DNA of 55,254 nt. It comes from Bacteroidales bacterium UBA3764. Its GTDB lineage: Bacteria > Bacteroidota > Bacteroidia > Bacteroidales > UBA932. The translations under genes and the position numbers were made by a program. The stretch is from the NCBI GenBank assembly GCA_002371115.1, contig DFFY01000097.1, positions 5,222 through 60,475 of the forward strand, given 5' to 3'. Shown here piece by piece: positions 15,792 through 24,594 of the stretch (its first letter is position 1; every line of letters starts with the position of its first letter). The notes beneath the pieces were generated by a model. The model saw nothing but the letters and a program-made list of their open reading frames with translations, was not told the DNA's origin and searched no databases.

Positions 15792-17036
15792 GTGTACTCT
15801 CTCAGAGAACTCTATAAGATTGGTAGGGGCCCGTCGTCATCACATACGATGGGCCCTTACACTGCTGCCACGCTGTTTGCCTCCCGGCATGCGGATGCGG
15901 CACGGTTTGACGTAACCCTGTACGGTTCCCTGGCCGCCACCGGCAAGGGGCATATGACAGACGTAGCCATCCTGGACGCCCTGGAGTCCGTTGCGCCCGT
16001 AAAAGTGCACTGGCGTCCCAGGATTTTCCTGGAATACCATTCCAACGCCATGCAGTTCAAGGCTTTCGGGGGCGATGGTGCCCTGCTGGAGGACTGGACG
16101 GTGTATTCCATCGGCGGCGGCGCGCTGTCGGAAGGACCCGGCAAGGAGATGAGCACCTCCGGCGAGGTGTACAAACTGAACACCCTCACGGAGATTATCG
16201 CCTGGTGCGACGAGCACGGCCGGAGCATCTGGGAATACGTGGACCAGGAAGAGGGCCCGGAAATCTGGACTTATCTGCAGGAGGTGTGGGAGGCCATGAA
16301 GGCTTCTGTGGAGCGGGGACTCAATGCCGAAGGGCGACTGCCCGGCCCGCTGAACCTGCCCCGCAAGGCCGCCGTGTATCACGTGAAGGCCATGGGTTAC
16401 CAGCCCAACCTGCGCTCCCGCGGCCTGGTGTTTGCCTATGCCCTGGCCGTAAGCGAGGAAAATGCCTCCGGCGGCCGCATCGTGACGGCGCCCACCTGCG
16501 GTTCCTGCGGTGTCATACCCGGCGTGCTGTATCACGTGGCCCGCAGCCACAATTTCAGTGACGAGCGCGTCCTGCACGCCCTGGCCACCGCCGGCCTTAT
16601 CGGCAATGTAGTGAAATACAACGCCTCCATTTCCGGAGCAGAAGTGGGGTGCCAGGGGGAAGTGGGCGTGGCCTGCGCCATGGCGGCGGCCGCTGCCTGC
16701 CAGCTCTTCGGCGGCAGCCCGTTCCAGATTGAGTATGCGGCGGAGATGGGCTTGGAGCATCATCTGGGCATGACCTGCGACCCGGTGTGCGGTCTGGTGC
16801 AGATTCCCTGCATCGAGCGCAATGCCTTTGCCGCCACCCGTGCCCTGGACGCCAACATTTACTCCACCTTCTCCGACGGCCGTCACCGCATCTCCTTCGA
16901 CCACGTGGTGGAAGTGATGAAGCAAACCGGCAAGGACCTGCCTTCCCTGTATAAGGAGACCTCCGCCGGCGGCCTGGCCATGCAGTACCGCAACAACAAC
17001 GTCATCCCCACCGGCCTGGTATTCCAGGAGGACTAG
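15792..17036 (+). CDS. sdaA: L-serine dehydratase (iron-sulfur, single-chain)
   Basis: The enzyme deaminates L-serine to pyruvate and ammonia with a [4Fe-4S] cluster. The 414-residue protein joins the beta-type domain (ELYKIGRGPSSSHTMGPYTAA at the N-terminus) and the alpha-type domain. Cluster cysteines are visible in APTCGSCGVIPG near residue 235 and CDPVCGLVQIPCIERN near residue 330-345. The start is GTG at 15792, only 3 nt after the mdh stop; no ATG gives the full conserved N-terminus. It is shorter than the 450-residue E. coli SdaA, with a compressed middle. Palindromic repeats begin 2 nt after its stop. Confidence 0.93.
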   Translation: MYSLRELYKIGRGPSSSHTMGPYTAATLFASRHADAARFDVTLYGSLAATGKGHMTDVAILDALESVAPVKVHWRPRIFLEYHSNAMQFKAFGGDGALLEDWTVYSIGGGALSEGPGKEMSTSGEVYKLNTLTEIIAWCDEHGRSIWEYVDQEEGPEIWTYLQEVWEAMKASVERGLNAEGRLPGPLNLPRKAAVYHVKAMGYQPNLRSRGLVFAYALAVSEENASGGRIVTAPTCGSCGVIPGVLYHVARSHNFSDERVLHALATAGLIGNVVKYNASISGAEVGCQGEVGVACAMAAAAACQLFGGSPFQIEYAAEMGLEHHLGMTCDPVCGLVQIPCIERNAFAATRALDANIYSTFSDGRHRISFDHVVEVMKQTGKDLPSLYKETSAGGLAMQYRNNNVIPTGLVFQED

Positions 17037-17037
17037 T

Positions 17038-17222
17038 CCATCCTTGTGTGGGCCCGCGTTTGAGGACGAGACCCCCGTTTGAGGCCTCTCGTCCTTATTT
17101 TCGCCCGAATTCAAGGATGACACCCGGGTTTTGCCCTCCTCGTCCTTATTTTCGCCCGAATTCAAGGATGACATGCCGGTTTTTGCCTCCTCGTCCTTAA
17201 AATCGGCCCCAAACAAGGACGA
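17038..17222. repeat. REP-like palindrome array 1 (4 units, 51-bp period)
   Basis: Four 32-bp units start at 17038, 17089, 17140 and 17191, exactly 51 bp apart. Each unit is an imperfect palindrome: TCGTCCTT (or close), a 16-nt loop, then AAGGAYGA or GAGGACGA. The 19-bp linkers are similar to each other (type CACCCGGGTTTTGCCCTCC), so this is not a CRISPR. The array fills the gap between the convergent sdaA and RAYT genes, starting 2 nt after the sdaA stop and ending 5 nt before the RAYT stop. Confidence 0.9.
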
Positions 17223-17227
17223 GAAGC

Positions 17228-18193
17228 CTATTGGGCGGAGAGGGGGAACAGGTCGTTGACAACCCGGATCGGTAAGTTCATGCATCGGGCAATTTGGGCG
17301 TTGCCTGCATTGTAATCCCACTTCAGCGTTTTAGCCAATCGCATCTTGTTCTCGTTGGATAACATCTTGGGGCCTTCGACATGATATGTATCCCTGCACA
17401 GGCGGAAGATAACGCTCCACAACTCTTTATCGTCCAGGAACAACTGCTCCCCGTACCGTTTGGCAATCTCCAGCTGGGACTCAACGTTCTTTAGGGTCCA
17501 GTGAACAAACTCCCGGGCATTTTCAAACAGGGATTCCACGCGCCGATAATCCGTAAAACTTGAAGGCAAGGTCGCACCATTGAGGACACGGATTCTCGGG
17601 TCGATTTCCCCATCGCGCTCATGCTTGAACGCCCGGCGCTGGGTCAAAGTCATGGCCGCGGCCGATTCTCCCTTGGGCATCAGGTCCAGCAAGCCGTTAA
17701 AATACAGGTAGCCACTACACCATTTGTAACTGAACAGATTCACATTCTGCCTGTCCACAAAGGGGTTTCGGATTACATAAACAATCTCGTCCCTGAGCTG
17801 TTTCAGGCTACTGATGGGAATCAACTGCGGCGTAGCAGCCATGACCACCCTTGCCCGCCCGTCTGTCCGGTGCAGTTTCAGGAGCCGATTCTGCAGGTTG
17901 TCATAAAATGCGGCGCAGTCCTCCCTTGCCCCCTCCAGAATGAAATGCAGGTGGTTTTCCATGATGGAGAAAGCGAGGAGCGTGCAGCGGCCTCCATAGG
18001 TGGCCAGTGCAATGAAGTTGAGCATTTCATTGAGCTCCTCCTCTGTTCGGAAAAGCAATTCGTCCTCAATGGGTTTGGTGCACAGGTGATAATACTCTCC
18101 TCCTTCAAAAAACAGTTGTTCGCAGCGATTCATACAATCAGGCAGGACGATTAATTGTCCCGCCGCAAGATAGAACGAATTTTTGAACCGCAT
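17228..18193 (-). CDS. REP-associated tyrosine transposase (RAYT, Y1/HUH family)
   Basis: The 321-residue protein belongs to the Y1 single-strand transposase family. The HUH metal-binding motif is SIMENHLHFIL (His81, His83 from MRFKNS), preceded by the usual YYHLCTKPIEDELLF. The motif YVIRNPFVDR at residues 139-148 matches the YxxxNP helix that carries the catalytic Tyr in RAYTs. The C-terminus (GNAQIARCMNLPIRVVNDLFP) looks like a helix-turn-helix. Starts at 18193 (MRFKNS) or 18205 (MFLTMRF) are possible; the open frame continuing to 18616 runs through repeats and antisense queH and is rejected. Inverted REP-like arrays flank the gene on both sides, as in known RAYT-REP loci. Confidence 0.85.
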   Translation of the reverse strand: MRFKNSFYLAAGQLIVLPDCMNRCEQLFFEGGEYYHLCTKPIEDELLFRTEEELNEMLNFIALATYGGRCTLLAFSIMENHLHFILEGAREDCAAFYDNLQNRLLKLHRTDGRARVVMAATPQLIPISSLKQLRDEIVYVIRNPFVDRQNVNLFSYKWCSGYLYFNGLLDLMPKGESAAAMTLTQRRAFKHERDGEIDPRIRVLNGATLPSSFTDYRRVESLFENAREFVHWTLKNVESQLEIAKRYGEQLFLDDKELWSVIFRLCRDTYHVEGPKMLSNENKMRLAKTLKWDYNAGNAQIARCMNLPIRVVNDLFPLSAQ

Positions 18194-18251
18194 CGTTAGA
18201 AACATGAATTTTTTCGGGAATTTTTCTACCGATTCGTGTGAAACAACATCC

Positions 18252-18334
18252 TCATCCTTGTTTTGGGCCGATTTTGAGGATGAGAAGGGCAACCCCCGGA
18301 TGTCATCCTCAAATTCGAGCTTTTTTAAGGACGA
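18252..18334. repeat. REP-like palindrome array 2 (2 units, inverted)
   Basis: Two 32-bp units start at 18252 and 18303 (51-bp period). The 19-bp linker (GAAGGGCAACCCCCGGATG) is the reverse complement type of those in array 1, so this array is in opposite orientation to array 1, with the RAYT gene between them. It lies upstream of RAYT and just before the queH promoter. Confidence 0.9.
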
Positions 18335-18361
18335 GGAGGGCGGGGAAACGGGGAAAAGGTG

Positions 18362-18369
18362 TATCTTTG
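18362..18369 (+). promoter_or_regulatory. queH promoter -7 box
   Basis: TATCTTTG at 18362-18369, 7 nt before the ATG at 18377, implying little or no leader. It fixes the start, since an in-frame GTG at 18359 lies within the box region. Confidence 0.65.
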
Positions 18370-18376
18370 CAGCGGA

Positions 18377-18949
18377 ATGAAGACACAGGTGCATATTGAG
18401 GTGCCGGGCGGGGCCGATAAGGTCCTGCTGCATGCGTGCTGTGCGCCGTGCTCCAGCGCCATTGTGGAATGCCTCATGGAGCGGGGCATCCGCCCCGTCA
18501 TCTTCTACTCCAACTCCAACATCTTCCCCCGCGAGGAATACGACCACCGCCTGAACGAATGCCTCCGCTACGCCAAAAAATGGGGCATCGAGATAGTGGA
18601 CGATGTGTACGACCACGACGCCTGGCGGCTTTGCGCCCAGGGTCTGGAGGCAGAGCCGGAACGCGGAAAACGCTGCCTGGAATGCTTCAAGCAGCGTCTG
18701 CTACGGGCAGCACAGTATGCCTCTGTAAACGGATTTCCGGTGCTCACCACCACCCTGGCCAGTTCCCGCTGGAAAGACCTCCAGCAGGTGGACCAAGCCG
18801 GTGAGTGGGCCTGTGAACAAGTTTCCGGCGTCACCTGGTGGGCCCAAAACTGGCGTAAGGGCGGGCTCCAGGAACGCCGGAATCAAATTATTAAGGAAGA
18901 AAACTTCTACAACCAGCTGTTCTGCGGTTGCGAGTTCTCCCATCATTAG
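18377..18949 (+). CDS. queH: epoxyqueuosine reductase QueH
   Basis: QueH (DUF208) reduces epoxyqueuosine to queuosine at position 34 of tRNAs with GUN anticodons, replacing the cobalamin enzyme QueG. The 190-residue protein has the expected Cys pairs for cluster and metal binding: HACCAPCSS near residue 24, KRCLECFKQR near residue 100 and FCGCEF at the C-terminus. The conserved FYSNSNIFPREEYDHRL and TTTLASSRWKD segments are also present. It converges on the outer-membrane barrel gene, overlapping by 4 bp. Confidence 0.95.
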   Translation: MKTQVHIEVPGGADKVLLHACCAPCSSAIVECLMERGIRPVIFYSNSNIFPREEYDHRLNECLRYAKKWGIEIVDDVYDHDAWRLCAQGLEAEPERGKRCLECFKQRLLRAAQYASVNGFPVLTTTLASSRWKDLQQVDQAGEWACEQVSGVTWWAQNWRKGGLQERRNQIIKEENFYNQLFCGCEFSHH

Positions 18950-19686
18950 TCGTCTCCCACAACGAAGTTGAGGCCAATTTTGATTTGGCTGCGGCCGGTC
19001 TTTTCACCTTCAATACGGGAAACGTTGAGCAGGCTGTGGTCATAACCCAGCATGATGCGAATATCGCCAAGGCGCACACCCACGCCGCCGCCGGCGTACA
19101 GGTTGAACGGCCTCATATCCGGTTCATCTCCCCATAGGTGATCATACTTATAGGTATTTCCGTTAGTGACATAGAAAACGCGACTGCTACCTCCAGGACC
19201 AATGATTTGCCCCACGGGGATATTTGTCCCGACACGGTACGTAGTGCGTGCCAGCGGGGCGAACTGTGCCACCACGCCGCCATAGACAAAGATACGCACG
19301 TTGTCGTTGATCTCGAAGTCGTAGGTAAGATTGATTGGGACATTCAGCGCCAGCTCACGGTAAAAGCCATTGGCAAACTCGAACCCGGCAAAACGCTTCT
19401 GGTAATAGGCAGGCAGTTCCGTGTAACGCTCACTCTGGAACAGCATGTCCAGATAGAAACCGGGAGCAATACCAAAGTCTCCGGCCACCTTGATGTTGAA
19501 GGTGGCTCCCAGATAGAACCCACTCATGTTTTCCGCAAAGGGCTTGCCATTATTGAGCGTGGCGTCCTGGAAACGGGTGATTTCCGTGGAGTTCAGATAG
19601 CCGAAACCCACGTGGAACTGCGCCTTGGCCTGGGTCCCGAGCAGCATCAAGGCCGCTGCAAGAACAAGCGAATAGAATTTTTTCAT
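18946..19686 (-). CDS. outer-membrane beta-barrel protein
   Basis: The 246-residue product has a signal peptide (MKKFYSLVLAAALMLLGTQAKAQ) and alternating amphipathic strands such as GFYLGATFNIKVAGDFGIAPGFYLDMLF, ending in IKIGLNFVVGDD. This resembles PorT/OmpW-like 8-strand barrels common in Bacteroidales (OMP_b-brl). It follows a second barrel gene by 15 nt; the two have the same overall plan (signal peptide, REIALNIPI or RELALNVPINLTYD strand) and look paralogous. Function is unknown. Confidence 0.8.
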   Translation of the reverse strand: MKKFYSLVLAAALMLLGTQAKAQFHVGFGYLNSTEITRFQDATLNNGKPFAENMSGFYLGATFNIKVAGDFGIAPGFYLDMLFQSERYTELPAYYQKRFAGFEFANGFYRELALNVPINLTYDFEINDNVRIFVYGGVVAQFAPLARTTYRVGTNIPVGQIIGPGGSSRVFYVTNGNTYKYDHLWGDEPDMRPFNLYAGGGVGVRLGDIRIMLGYDHSLLNVSRIEGEKTGRSQIKIGLNFVVGDD

Positions 19687-19701
19687 GGTTGGGTTTATCG
19701 A

Positions 19702-20334
19702 TTAGAAGATATAGCCGACACCCACTTGCAGGGTATTGCGGAACAACTTGAGGTATTGGGCTGTGGTAAGGTTGGCCAGGCCCAGGTCATAGCGGATATG
19801 CCCGGTGAAGCGCTCACTCACGACAAAGCCGGCGCCAATTCCCAGGGAAACATTGACGCGGGTACGGGTGCCAGGAACATAAACATTCCCGTTGTCCCTA
19901 TACATATTGTAGCTGGTGGTTTGGTTGCCGCCGCGTGCAACCAAGTGGTTCAACAGGCCGACCTGGATGGACGGACCGGCAAAGCCCCGGAGCTGCACCG
20001 TGCCAAGATCCAAGGTATAGGCGGCGTCGATGGGGATGTTGAGGGCAATCTCGCGACAACTGGCGTCAGTGGCCACTTTGCTGAACATGAAGGAGAAATT
20101 GGCGCCGGGAATGACCGACAGGCCATCTACCCAGGGAAGGTTGATGTTGTACCGGCCTCCTACGTAAATGCCGTCCCAATCGGGACCGTTGTGATTTTCC
20201 CGGACTTCTCCATTCCGATATTGCCATTGTTCAAAGAAATGCTGATAACCGCCATCGGCCTGCAACTGTGCATGTGCCTGAATGCCCACAAACAGGGCTG
20301 CGACAAGAATTAAAACCTTTTTCATTCTCTTCAT
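19702..20334 (-). CDS. outer-membrane beta-barrel protein
   Basis: The 210-residue product has a signal peptide (MKRMKKVLILVAALFVGIQAHAQ) and barrel-like strands (GIYVGGRYNINLPW, REIALNIPIDAAYTLDLG, ending LQVGVGYIF with a terminal Phe typical of Bam-assembled barrels). It is the first gene of a two-gene unit with its paralogue downstream. The promoter is divergent from feoAB. No specific function can be assigned. Confidence 0.8.
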   Translation of the reverse strand: MKRMKKVLILVAALFVGIQAHAQLQADGGYQHFFEQWQYRNGEVRENHNGPDWDGIYVGGRYNINLPWVDGLSVIPGANFSFMFSKVATDASCREIALNIPIDAAYTLDLGTVQLRGFAGPSIQVGLLNHLVARGGNQTTSYNMYRDNGNVYVPGTRTRVNVSLGIGAGFVVSERFTGHIRYDLGLANLTTAQYLKLFRNTLQVGVGYIF

Positions 20335-20346
20335 TTTTATAGTTCA

Positions 20347-20354
20347 CAAAGTTA
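20347..20354 (-). promoter_or_regulatory. promoter -7 box of the barrel-gene pair
   Basis: TAACTTTG on the minus strand at 20347-20354, 12 nt from the ATG at 20334. No clear TTTG lies 20 nt further upstream. Confidence 0.55.
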
Positions 20355-20402
20355 GCGCTTTTTCTTTAATTTTCCCGTTTCCCGCCAATAAATTCGGTAA
20401 AT

Positions 20403-20450
20403 ATCCCCATTTATTGGGATTGACGGAAAACAAGTTCCGCCGTAACTTTG
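20403..20450 (+). promoter_or_regulatory. feoAB promoter with inverted repeat
   Basis: TAACTTTG at 20443-20450, with TTG at 20420-20422 exactly 20 nt upstream. An inverted repeat, ATCCC-N8-GGGAT, at 20403-20420 abuts the -33 element and could be an operator for an iron-responsive regulator. The regulator is not identified. Confidence 0.55.
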
Positions 20451-20477
20451 CGCCAGCGCAAAACGAAAACCAAAACG

Positions 20478-22874
20478 ATGATACTTTCAGATTTGCAAAC
20501 GGGCGACCATGCCGTGATTGTTCGGGTGAACGGTCACGGAAGTTTCCGTAAACGCCTGATAGAGATGGGCTTCATTCAAGGGAAAGAGGTCCGCGTGGTG
20601 CTCAACGCTCCCCTAAAGGACCCCATCGAATACGAGATAATCGGCTATAAAGTGTCCCTGCGGCGGGAGGAAGCCCGGCAGATTGAGGTGGTGACGGACG
20701 CGGAAGCCCGCGAGGCCCTCCAGACGGATGAACACCTGCAGGCCCTGCCCGGCGACCTGGAAGATAAAGAGCGCCTGGACCGCGCCCTGGCCCATGTGGC
20801 CCAGGAGCGGCACCATAATATACGCGTAGCGCTGGTGGGCAACCCCAACTGCGGCAAAACCTCCCTGTTCAACATTGCCTCCGGCAGCCACGAGCACGTG
20901 GGAAACTACTCCGGCGTCACCGTGGACGCCAAGGAAGGGCATTTCCAGTTCAAGGGCTACGATATCACCCTGGTGGACCTCCCGGGCACCTATTCGCTCA
21001 GCGCCTACTCTCCGGAGGAACTCTATGTGCGCAAAAACCTCCTGGAGGCCATGCCGGACGTGGTCATCAACGTAGTGGACGCCTCCAATATTGAGCGCAA
21101 CCTGTACCTGACCACCCAGCTTATAGACATGAACCTCCGTACCGTGATGGCGCTGAACATGTACGATGAGCTCCAGCACAAGGGGGACAAACTGGATATC
21201 AAGCAGCTGGGCTGGCTGCTGGGCATGCCCGTGTGCCCCACCGTGAGCCGCGATGGGCAGGGCATCCCGGAGCTGCTGGACACAGTCATCAAGATTTACG
21301 AGCAGTCGGACCCAAAACTGGCCCGGCACATCCATATCAACCACGGCGCAGAGCTGGAAAAGAGCATCAAGCGCCTGCAAATGGTGCTGTACGGGAACGA
21401 GGATGTGCGCTCGCAATATTCCACCCGCTACCTGGCCATCAAGTATCTGGAAACGGACAAGGATGTGGAACGGGTTCTGGCCGATATTCCCGAGCGCAAG
21501 GCCCTGGAACAGGCTCGCACGGAGGAAGAGGCCCGTATCCAGGAACTGCTGGACACCTCGGCGGAAAGCGCCATTGTGGATGCCAAGTACGCCTTCATCC
21601 AAGGCGCCCTGGCGGAGACCTATGAGAAATACCAGGAAGAACGCCCGCGGCGCACAATAACGGACCGCATTGACGCCATCGTCACCAACCAATGGGCGGC
21701 CTTTCCTATCTTCGTTGTGCTGCTCTGGTTCATTTTCTGGGCTACTTTCACCATCGGCCAATATCCCATGGACTGGATCGATGCCGGCGTGGCGTGGCTG
21801 GGAGAAAAAGTGGGCTCACTCATGCAGGAAGGCTGGGTGAAAGACCTGGTGGTGGACGGCGTCATTGCCGGCGTGGGCAGCGTGCTGGTATTCCTGCCCA
21901 ACATCATGATCCTGTACTTTTTCATCTCCATCATGGAGGACAGCGGTTACATGGCCCGCGCGGCGTTTATTGTGGATAAGCTCATGCACCGGATCGGCCT
22001 GCATGGAAAAAGTTTCATTCCCATGGTGATGGGTTTCGGCTGCAATGTGCCGGCCATCATGGCCACGCGCAGCATCGAGAGCCGCAAGAGCCGGCTGGTC
22101 ACCATCGCCATCATCCCGTTCATGTCCTGCGCCGGCCGCCTGCCCATCTTCGTGCTCTTCGCCGGGGCGTTCTTCCCTTCGTCTCCCGCCACGGCGCTGC
22201 TGGGCATCTACCTGCTGGGCATTGTGCTGGCCATTGTATCGGCCCTGGTCTTGAGCAAGTTCGTCAAGGACGATGACCTCCCGTTCGTGATGGAACTCCC
22301 GCCCTACCGCATTCCTACCGGAAAGGCCATCTGGCGCCACACCTGGGAGAAAGGCCGGCAGTATCTGGAAAAAATGGCCACCACCATTCTTGTTTTCTCC
22401 GTGGCCATCTGGTTCCTGGGGTACTTCCCGCGCCACGAGGAAGCCACCACGGCCTACCAGCAGGAGCATTCCTACATTGGCATGCTGGGCAAGACCATCG
22501 AGCCCATTAACGAGCCGCTGGGCTTCAACTGGAAAATGGACGTGGGCCTGCTCGCCGGCGTTGGGGCCAAGGAACTGGTTATCAGTACCATGGGCGTGAT
22601 GTATGCGCAGGACGGCGAGGAGTATGAAGGCCTGGGAGAGGCGGAGGACACCGCTTTGCAGGCCGCCCTGAAGGCCACCGTGCCCACCGCCGCCGCCCTG
22701 GCGTTCATGGTGTTCGTGCTGCTGTACTTCCCGTGCATCGCCACGTTCGTGGCCATCAAAAACGAGCTCGGGAGCTGGCGCTGGGCCATCCTCCTGGCGC
22801 TCTACACCATTGTCATCGCCTGGGTCTGCGCCTTCGCCGCCTACCGGATTGGCCTGCTCATCTGGCCGGTGTAA
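20478..22874 (+). CDS. feoB: ferrous iron transporter, FeoA-FeoB fusion
   Basis: The 798-residue protein joins a FeoA-type SH3-like domain (residues 1-75: MILSDLQTGDHAVIVRVNG, RLIEMGFIQGKEVRV) to FeoB. The G-domain has G1 GNPNCGKTS near residue 120, G3 DLPGTYSLSAYSPEE and a G4-like LNMYD. The membrane part includes GFGCNVPAIMATRSIESRKSRL and FMSCAGRLPIF, typical of the FeoB core. It imports Fe(II) across the inner membrane. The ATG at 20478 follows the promoter with a leader of about 25 nt. Fusion of FeoA and FeoB is common in Bacteroidota. Palindrome array 3 follows its stop by 6 nt. Confidence 0.96.
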   Translation: MILSDLQTGDHAVIVRVNGHGSFRKRLIEMGFIQGKEVRVVLNAPLKDPIEYEIIGYKVSLRREEARQIEVVTDAEAREALQTDEHLQALPGDLEDKERLDRALAHVAQERHHNIRVALVGNPNCGKTSLFNIASGSHEHVGNYSGVTVDAKEGHFQFKGYDITLVDLPGTYSLSAYSPEELYVRKNLLEAMPDVVINVVDASNIERNLYLTTQLIDMNLRTVMALNMYDELQHKGDKLDIKQLGWLLGMPVCPTVSRDGQGIPELLDTVIKIYEQSDPKLARHIHINHGAELEKSIKRLQMVLYGNEDVRSQYSTRYLAIKYLETDKDVERVLADIPERKALEQARTEEEARIQELLDTSAESAIVDAKYAFIQGALAETYEKYQEERPRRTITDRIDAIVTNQWAAFPIFVVLLWFIFWATFTIGQYPMDWIDAGVAWLGEKVGSLMQEGWVKDLVVDGVIAGVGSVLVFLPNIMILYFFISIMEDSGYMARAAFIVDKLMHRIGLHGKSFIPMVMGFGCNVPAIMATRSIESRKSRLVTIAIIPFMSCAGRLPIFVLFAGAFFPSSPATALLGIYLLGIVLAIVSALVLSKFVKDDDLPFVMELPPYRIPTGKAIWRHTWEKGRQYLEKMATTILVFSVAIWFLGYFPRHEEATTAYQQEHSYIGMLGKTIEPINEPLGFNWKMDVGLLAGVGAKELVISTMGVMYAQDGEEYEGLGEAEDTALQAALKATVPTAAALAFMVFVLLYFPCIATFVAIKNELGSWRWAILLALYTIVIAWVCAFAAYRIGLLIWPV

Positions 22875-22880
22875 GTGCCT

Positions 22881-23009
22881 TCGTCCTTGTTTTCGCCCGA
22901 ATTCAAGGACGAGACCCGGTTTTGCCCTCCTCGTCCTTAAAAATGCCCGTTTTTAAGGATGACCGGTTTTGCCCTCCTCATCCTCAAAATCGGCCCAAAA
23001 CAAGGATGA
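22881..23009. repeat. REP-like palindrome array 3 (3 units)
   Basis: Units of 32 bp start at 22881, 22931 and 22978, with linkers of 18 and 15 bp, so the spacing is slightly shorter than the usual 51 bp. Unit 2 has a near self-complementary loop (AAAAATGCCCGTTTTT). The array lies between feoAB and the antiporter promoter. Confidence 0.9.
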
Positions 23010-23024
23010 GACGGGAAAAATTCG

Positions 23025-23032
23025 TACCTTTG
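23025..23032 (+). promoter_or_regulatory. nhaC-family gene promoter -7 box
   Basis: TACCTTTG at 23025-23032, 23 nt upstream of the ATG at 23056. The region where a -33 box would lie falls inside the last palindrome unit and has no TTTG, so array 3 may affect this promoter. Confidence 0.55.
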
Positions 23033-23055
23033 CAGTCCCCAACGAACTTTCGAGT

Positions 23056-24381
23056 ATGGCAATTCACACTGAGAAAACGGAGCACAGGGCGGCATCGGCC
23101 CGGAAAATGAACGGCTGGCTGGCGCTGAGCCCCCTTTTTGTGTTTTTGGCCGTGTACCTGCTGGGCTCCATCATCGCCCATGACTTTTACAAGGTGCCCG
23201 TTGCGGCGGCTTTCATCATTGCCAGTGCCTATGCGCTCATCATTACGCGCGGCGTGGACAAGACGGACAACAAGATTGCCATTTTCTCCGAAGGTGCGGG
23301 CAACAAGAACGTGCTGCTGATGATCTGGATTTTTGTGCTGGCAGGGGCGTTTGCCGCCACGGCCAAGGACATCGGCGCCATCGACGCTACCGTGAATGCG
23401 ACGCTGCGCGTGCTGCCGGGGAACCTCATTTACGCGGGACTGTTCCTGGCGGCGTGCTTCATTTCCATGGCTATCGGCACGTCTGTGGGAACCATTGTGG
23501 CGCTGGTGCCCATCGCTTCCGGCATTGCCGCGGAGGCGGGCATCGGCATTCCGTTCATGACGGCCATCATTGTGGGAGGAGCCTTTTTTGGCGATAACCT
23601 ATCGTTCATTTCCGACACCACCGTGGCGGCCACCAAAATGCTGGGCTGCTCCATGCGGGACAAGTTCCGCGTGAACCTGTGGATTGCGGCACCGGCGGCC
23701 ATCCTGGTAACAGCGCTATACGTGTTCCTGGGGCTGTCCGTGGAGGCGGCACCTTCCGCGGAACCGGTGCAGTGGGTGGGGCTGGTGCCTTACCTGCTGG
23801 TAATTGTGCTTGCGCTGGTGGGCGTGAATGTGGTAACGGTGCTGGTGATTGGGACCCTCGTGAACGGCATCATCGGCTGGAGCACCGGAGCGTACGATTT
23901 CGTGGGCTGGATGGCGTCTATTGGAGGCGGCATCGGCTCTATGGGCGAGCTCATCATTGTGTCGCTTCTGGCGGGCGGCATGCTGGAGATTATCCGCTAC
24001 AACGGCGGCCTGCAGTTCATCATCGACGGGCTCACGCGCCGCATTACCGGCCGCCGCGCCGCGGCACTGTCCATTGCCGGCCTGGTGTCGCTGGTGAACC
24101 TGTGCACGGCCAACAATACCATCGCCATCATCACCGTGGGGCCGCTGGCCAAGGACATCACCGAGCGCTTTGGCCTGGACCCGCGCAAGACGGCCTCCAT
24201 CCTGGACACGTTCTCCTGCCTGGTGCAGGGCATCATTCCTTACGGGGCGCAAATGCTCATGGCCAGCGGCCTGGCGGGGGTATCTGCCGTATCCATCATC
24301 GGCAATCTGTATTACCCCTTTGCGCTGGGCGTGATGGCCTTCCTGTCCATCCTCTTCCGCTTTCCCCGACGGTACTCTTAG
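23056..24381 (+). CDS. Na+/H+ antiporter, NhaC family
   Basis: The 441-residue inner-membrane protein has about 11-12 hydrophobic helices and NhaC-family signatures (GTSVGTIVALVPIASGIA, GGAFFGDNLSFISDTTVAATKMLGC, NLCTANNTIAIITVGPLAKDI). It should exchange Na+ for H+, or carry related substrates. The ATG at 23056 is preferred; the open frame back to 22969 covers the palindromes. Single-gene unit between two palindrome arrays. Family members also include lactate/malate antiporters, so substrate is uncertain. Confidence 0.87.
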   Translation: MAIHTEKTEHRAASARKMNGWLALSPLFVFLAVYLLGSIIAHDFYKVPVAAAFIIASAYALIITRGVDKTDNKIAIFSEGAGNKNVLLMIWIFVLAGAFAATAKDIGAIDATVNATLRVLPGNLIYAGLFLAACFISMAIGTSVGTIVALVPIASGIAAEAGIGIPFMTAIIVGGAFFGDNLSFISDTTVAATKMLGCSMRDKFRVNLWIAAPAAILVTALYVFLGLSVEAAPSAEPVQWVGLVPYLLVIVLALVGVNVVTVLVIGTLVNGIIGWSTGAYDFVGWMASIGGGIGSMGELIIVSLLAGGMLEIIRYNGGLQFIIDGLTRRITGRRAAALSIAGLVSLVNLCTANNTIAIITVGPLAKDITERFGLDPRKTASILDTFSCLVQGIIPYGAQMLMASGLAGVSAVSIIGNLYYPFALGVMAFLSILFRFPRRYS

Positions 24382-24384
24382 GGC

Positions 24385-24518
24385 TCGTCCTTGTTTTGGG
24401 CCGATTTTGAGGATGAGACCCCCGTTTGAGGCCTCTCGTCCTTATTTTCGCCCGAATTCAAGGATGACATGCCGGTTTTGGCCTCCTCGTCCTTAATATC
24501 GGCCCCAAACAAGGACGG
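24385..24518. repeat. REP-like palindrome array 4 (3 units)
   Basis: Units start at 24385, 24436 and 24487 (51-bp period), 3 nt after the antiporter stop. Units 1 and 2 share loops and linkers with arrays 1 and 2. The array marks the left border of the AT-rich island. From 24519 to 24594 I see nothing else. Confidence 0.9.
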
Positions 24519-24594
24519 CACCCTTTGATGATGTGAAGGAATGGTTCTCCACAGATAGACTGACTAGGTGTTCATATGATGAGGGATCGTACTT

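Noticed and set aside
17038..17222. CRISPR-like array with 51-bp period
   Set aside because: The linkers between repeats are similar to each other, the repeats are imperfect palindromes scattered in five small arrays, and no cas genes are present. A REP-RAYT system explains it better.
15840..17321. 493-residue minus-strand frame opposite sdaA
   Set aside because: Shadow of sdaA; its N-terminal part translates the palindromic repeats (for example SSLNSGENKDE), not a real protein.
18194..18616. N-terminal extension of the RAYT frame by about 140 residues
   Set aside because: It runs through palindrome array 2 and antisense to queH; the RAYT homology starts at about MRFKNS (18193).
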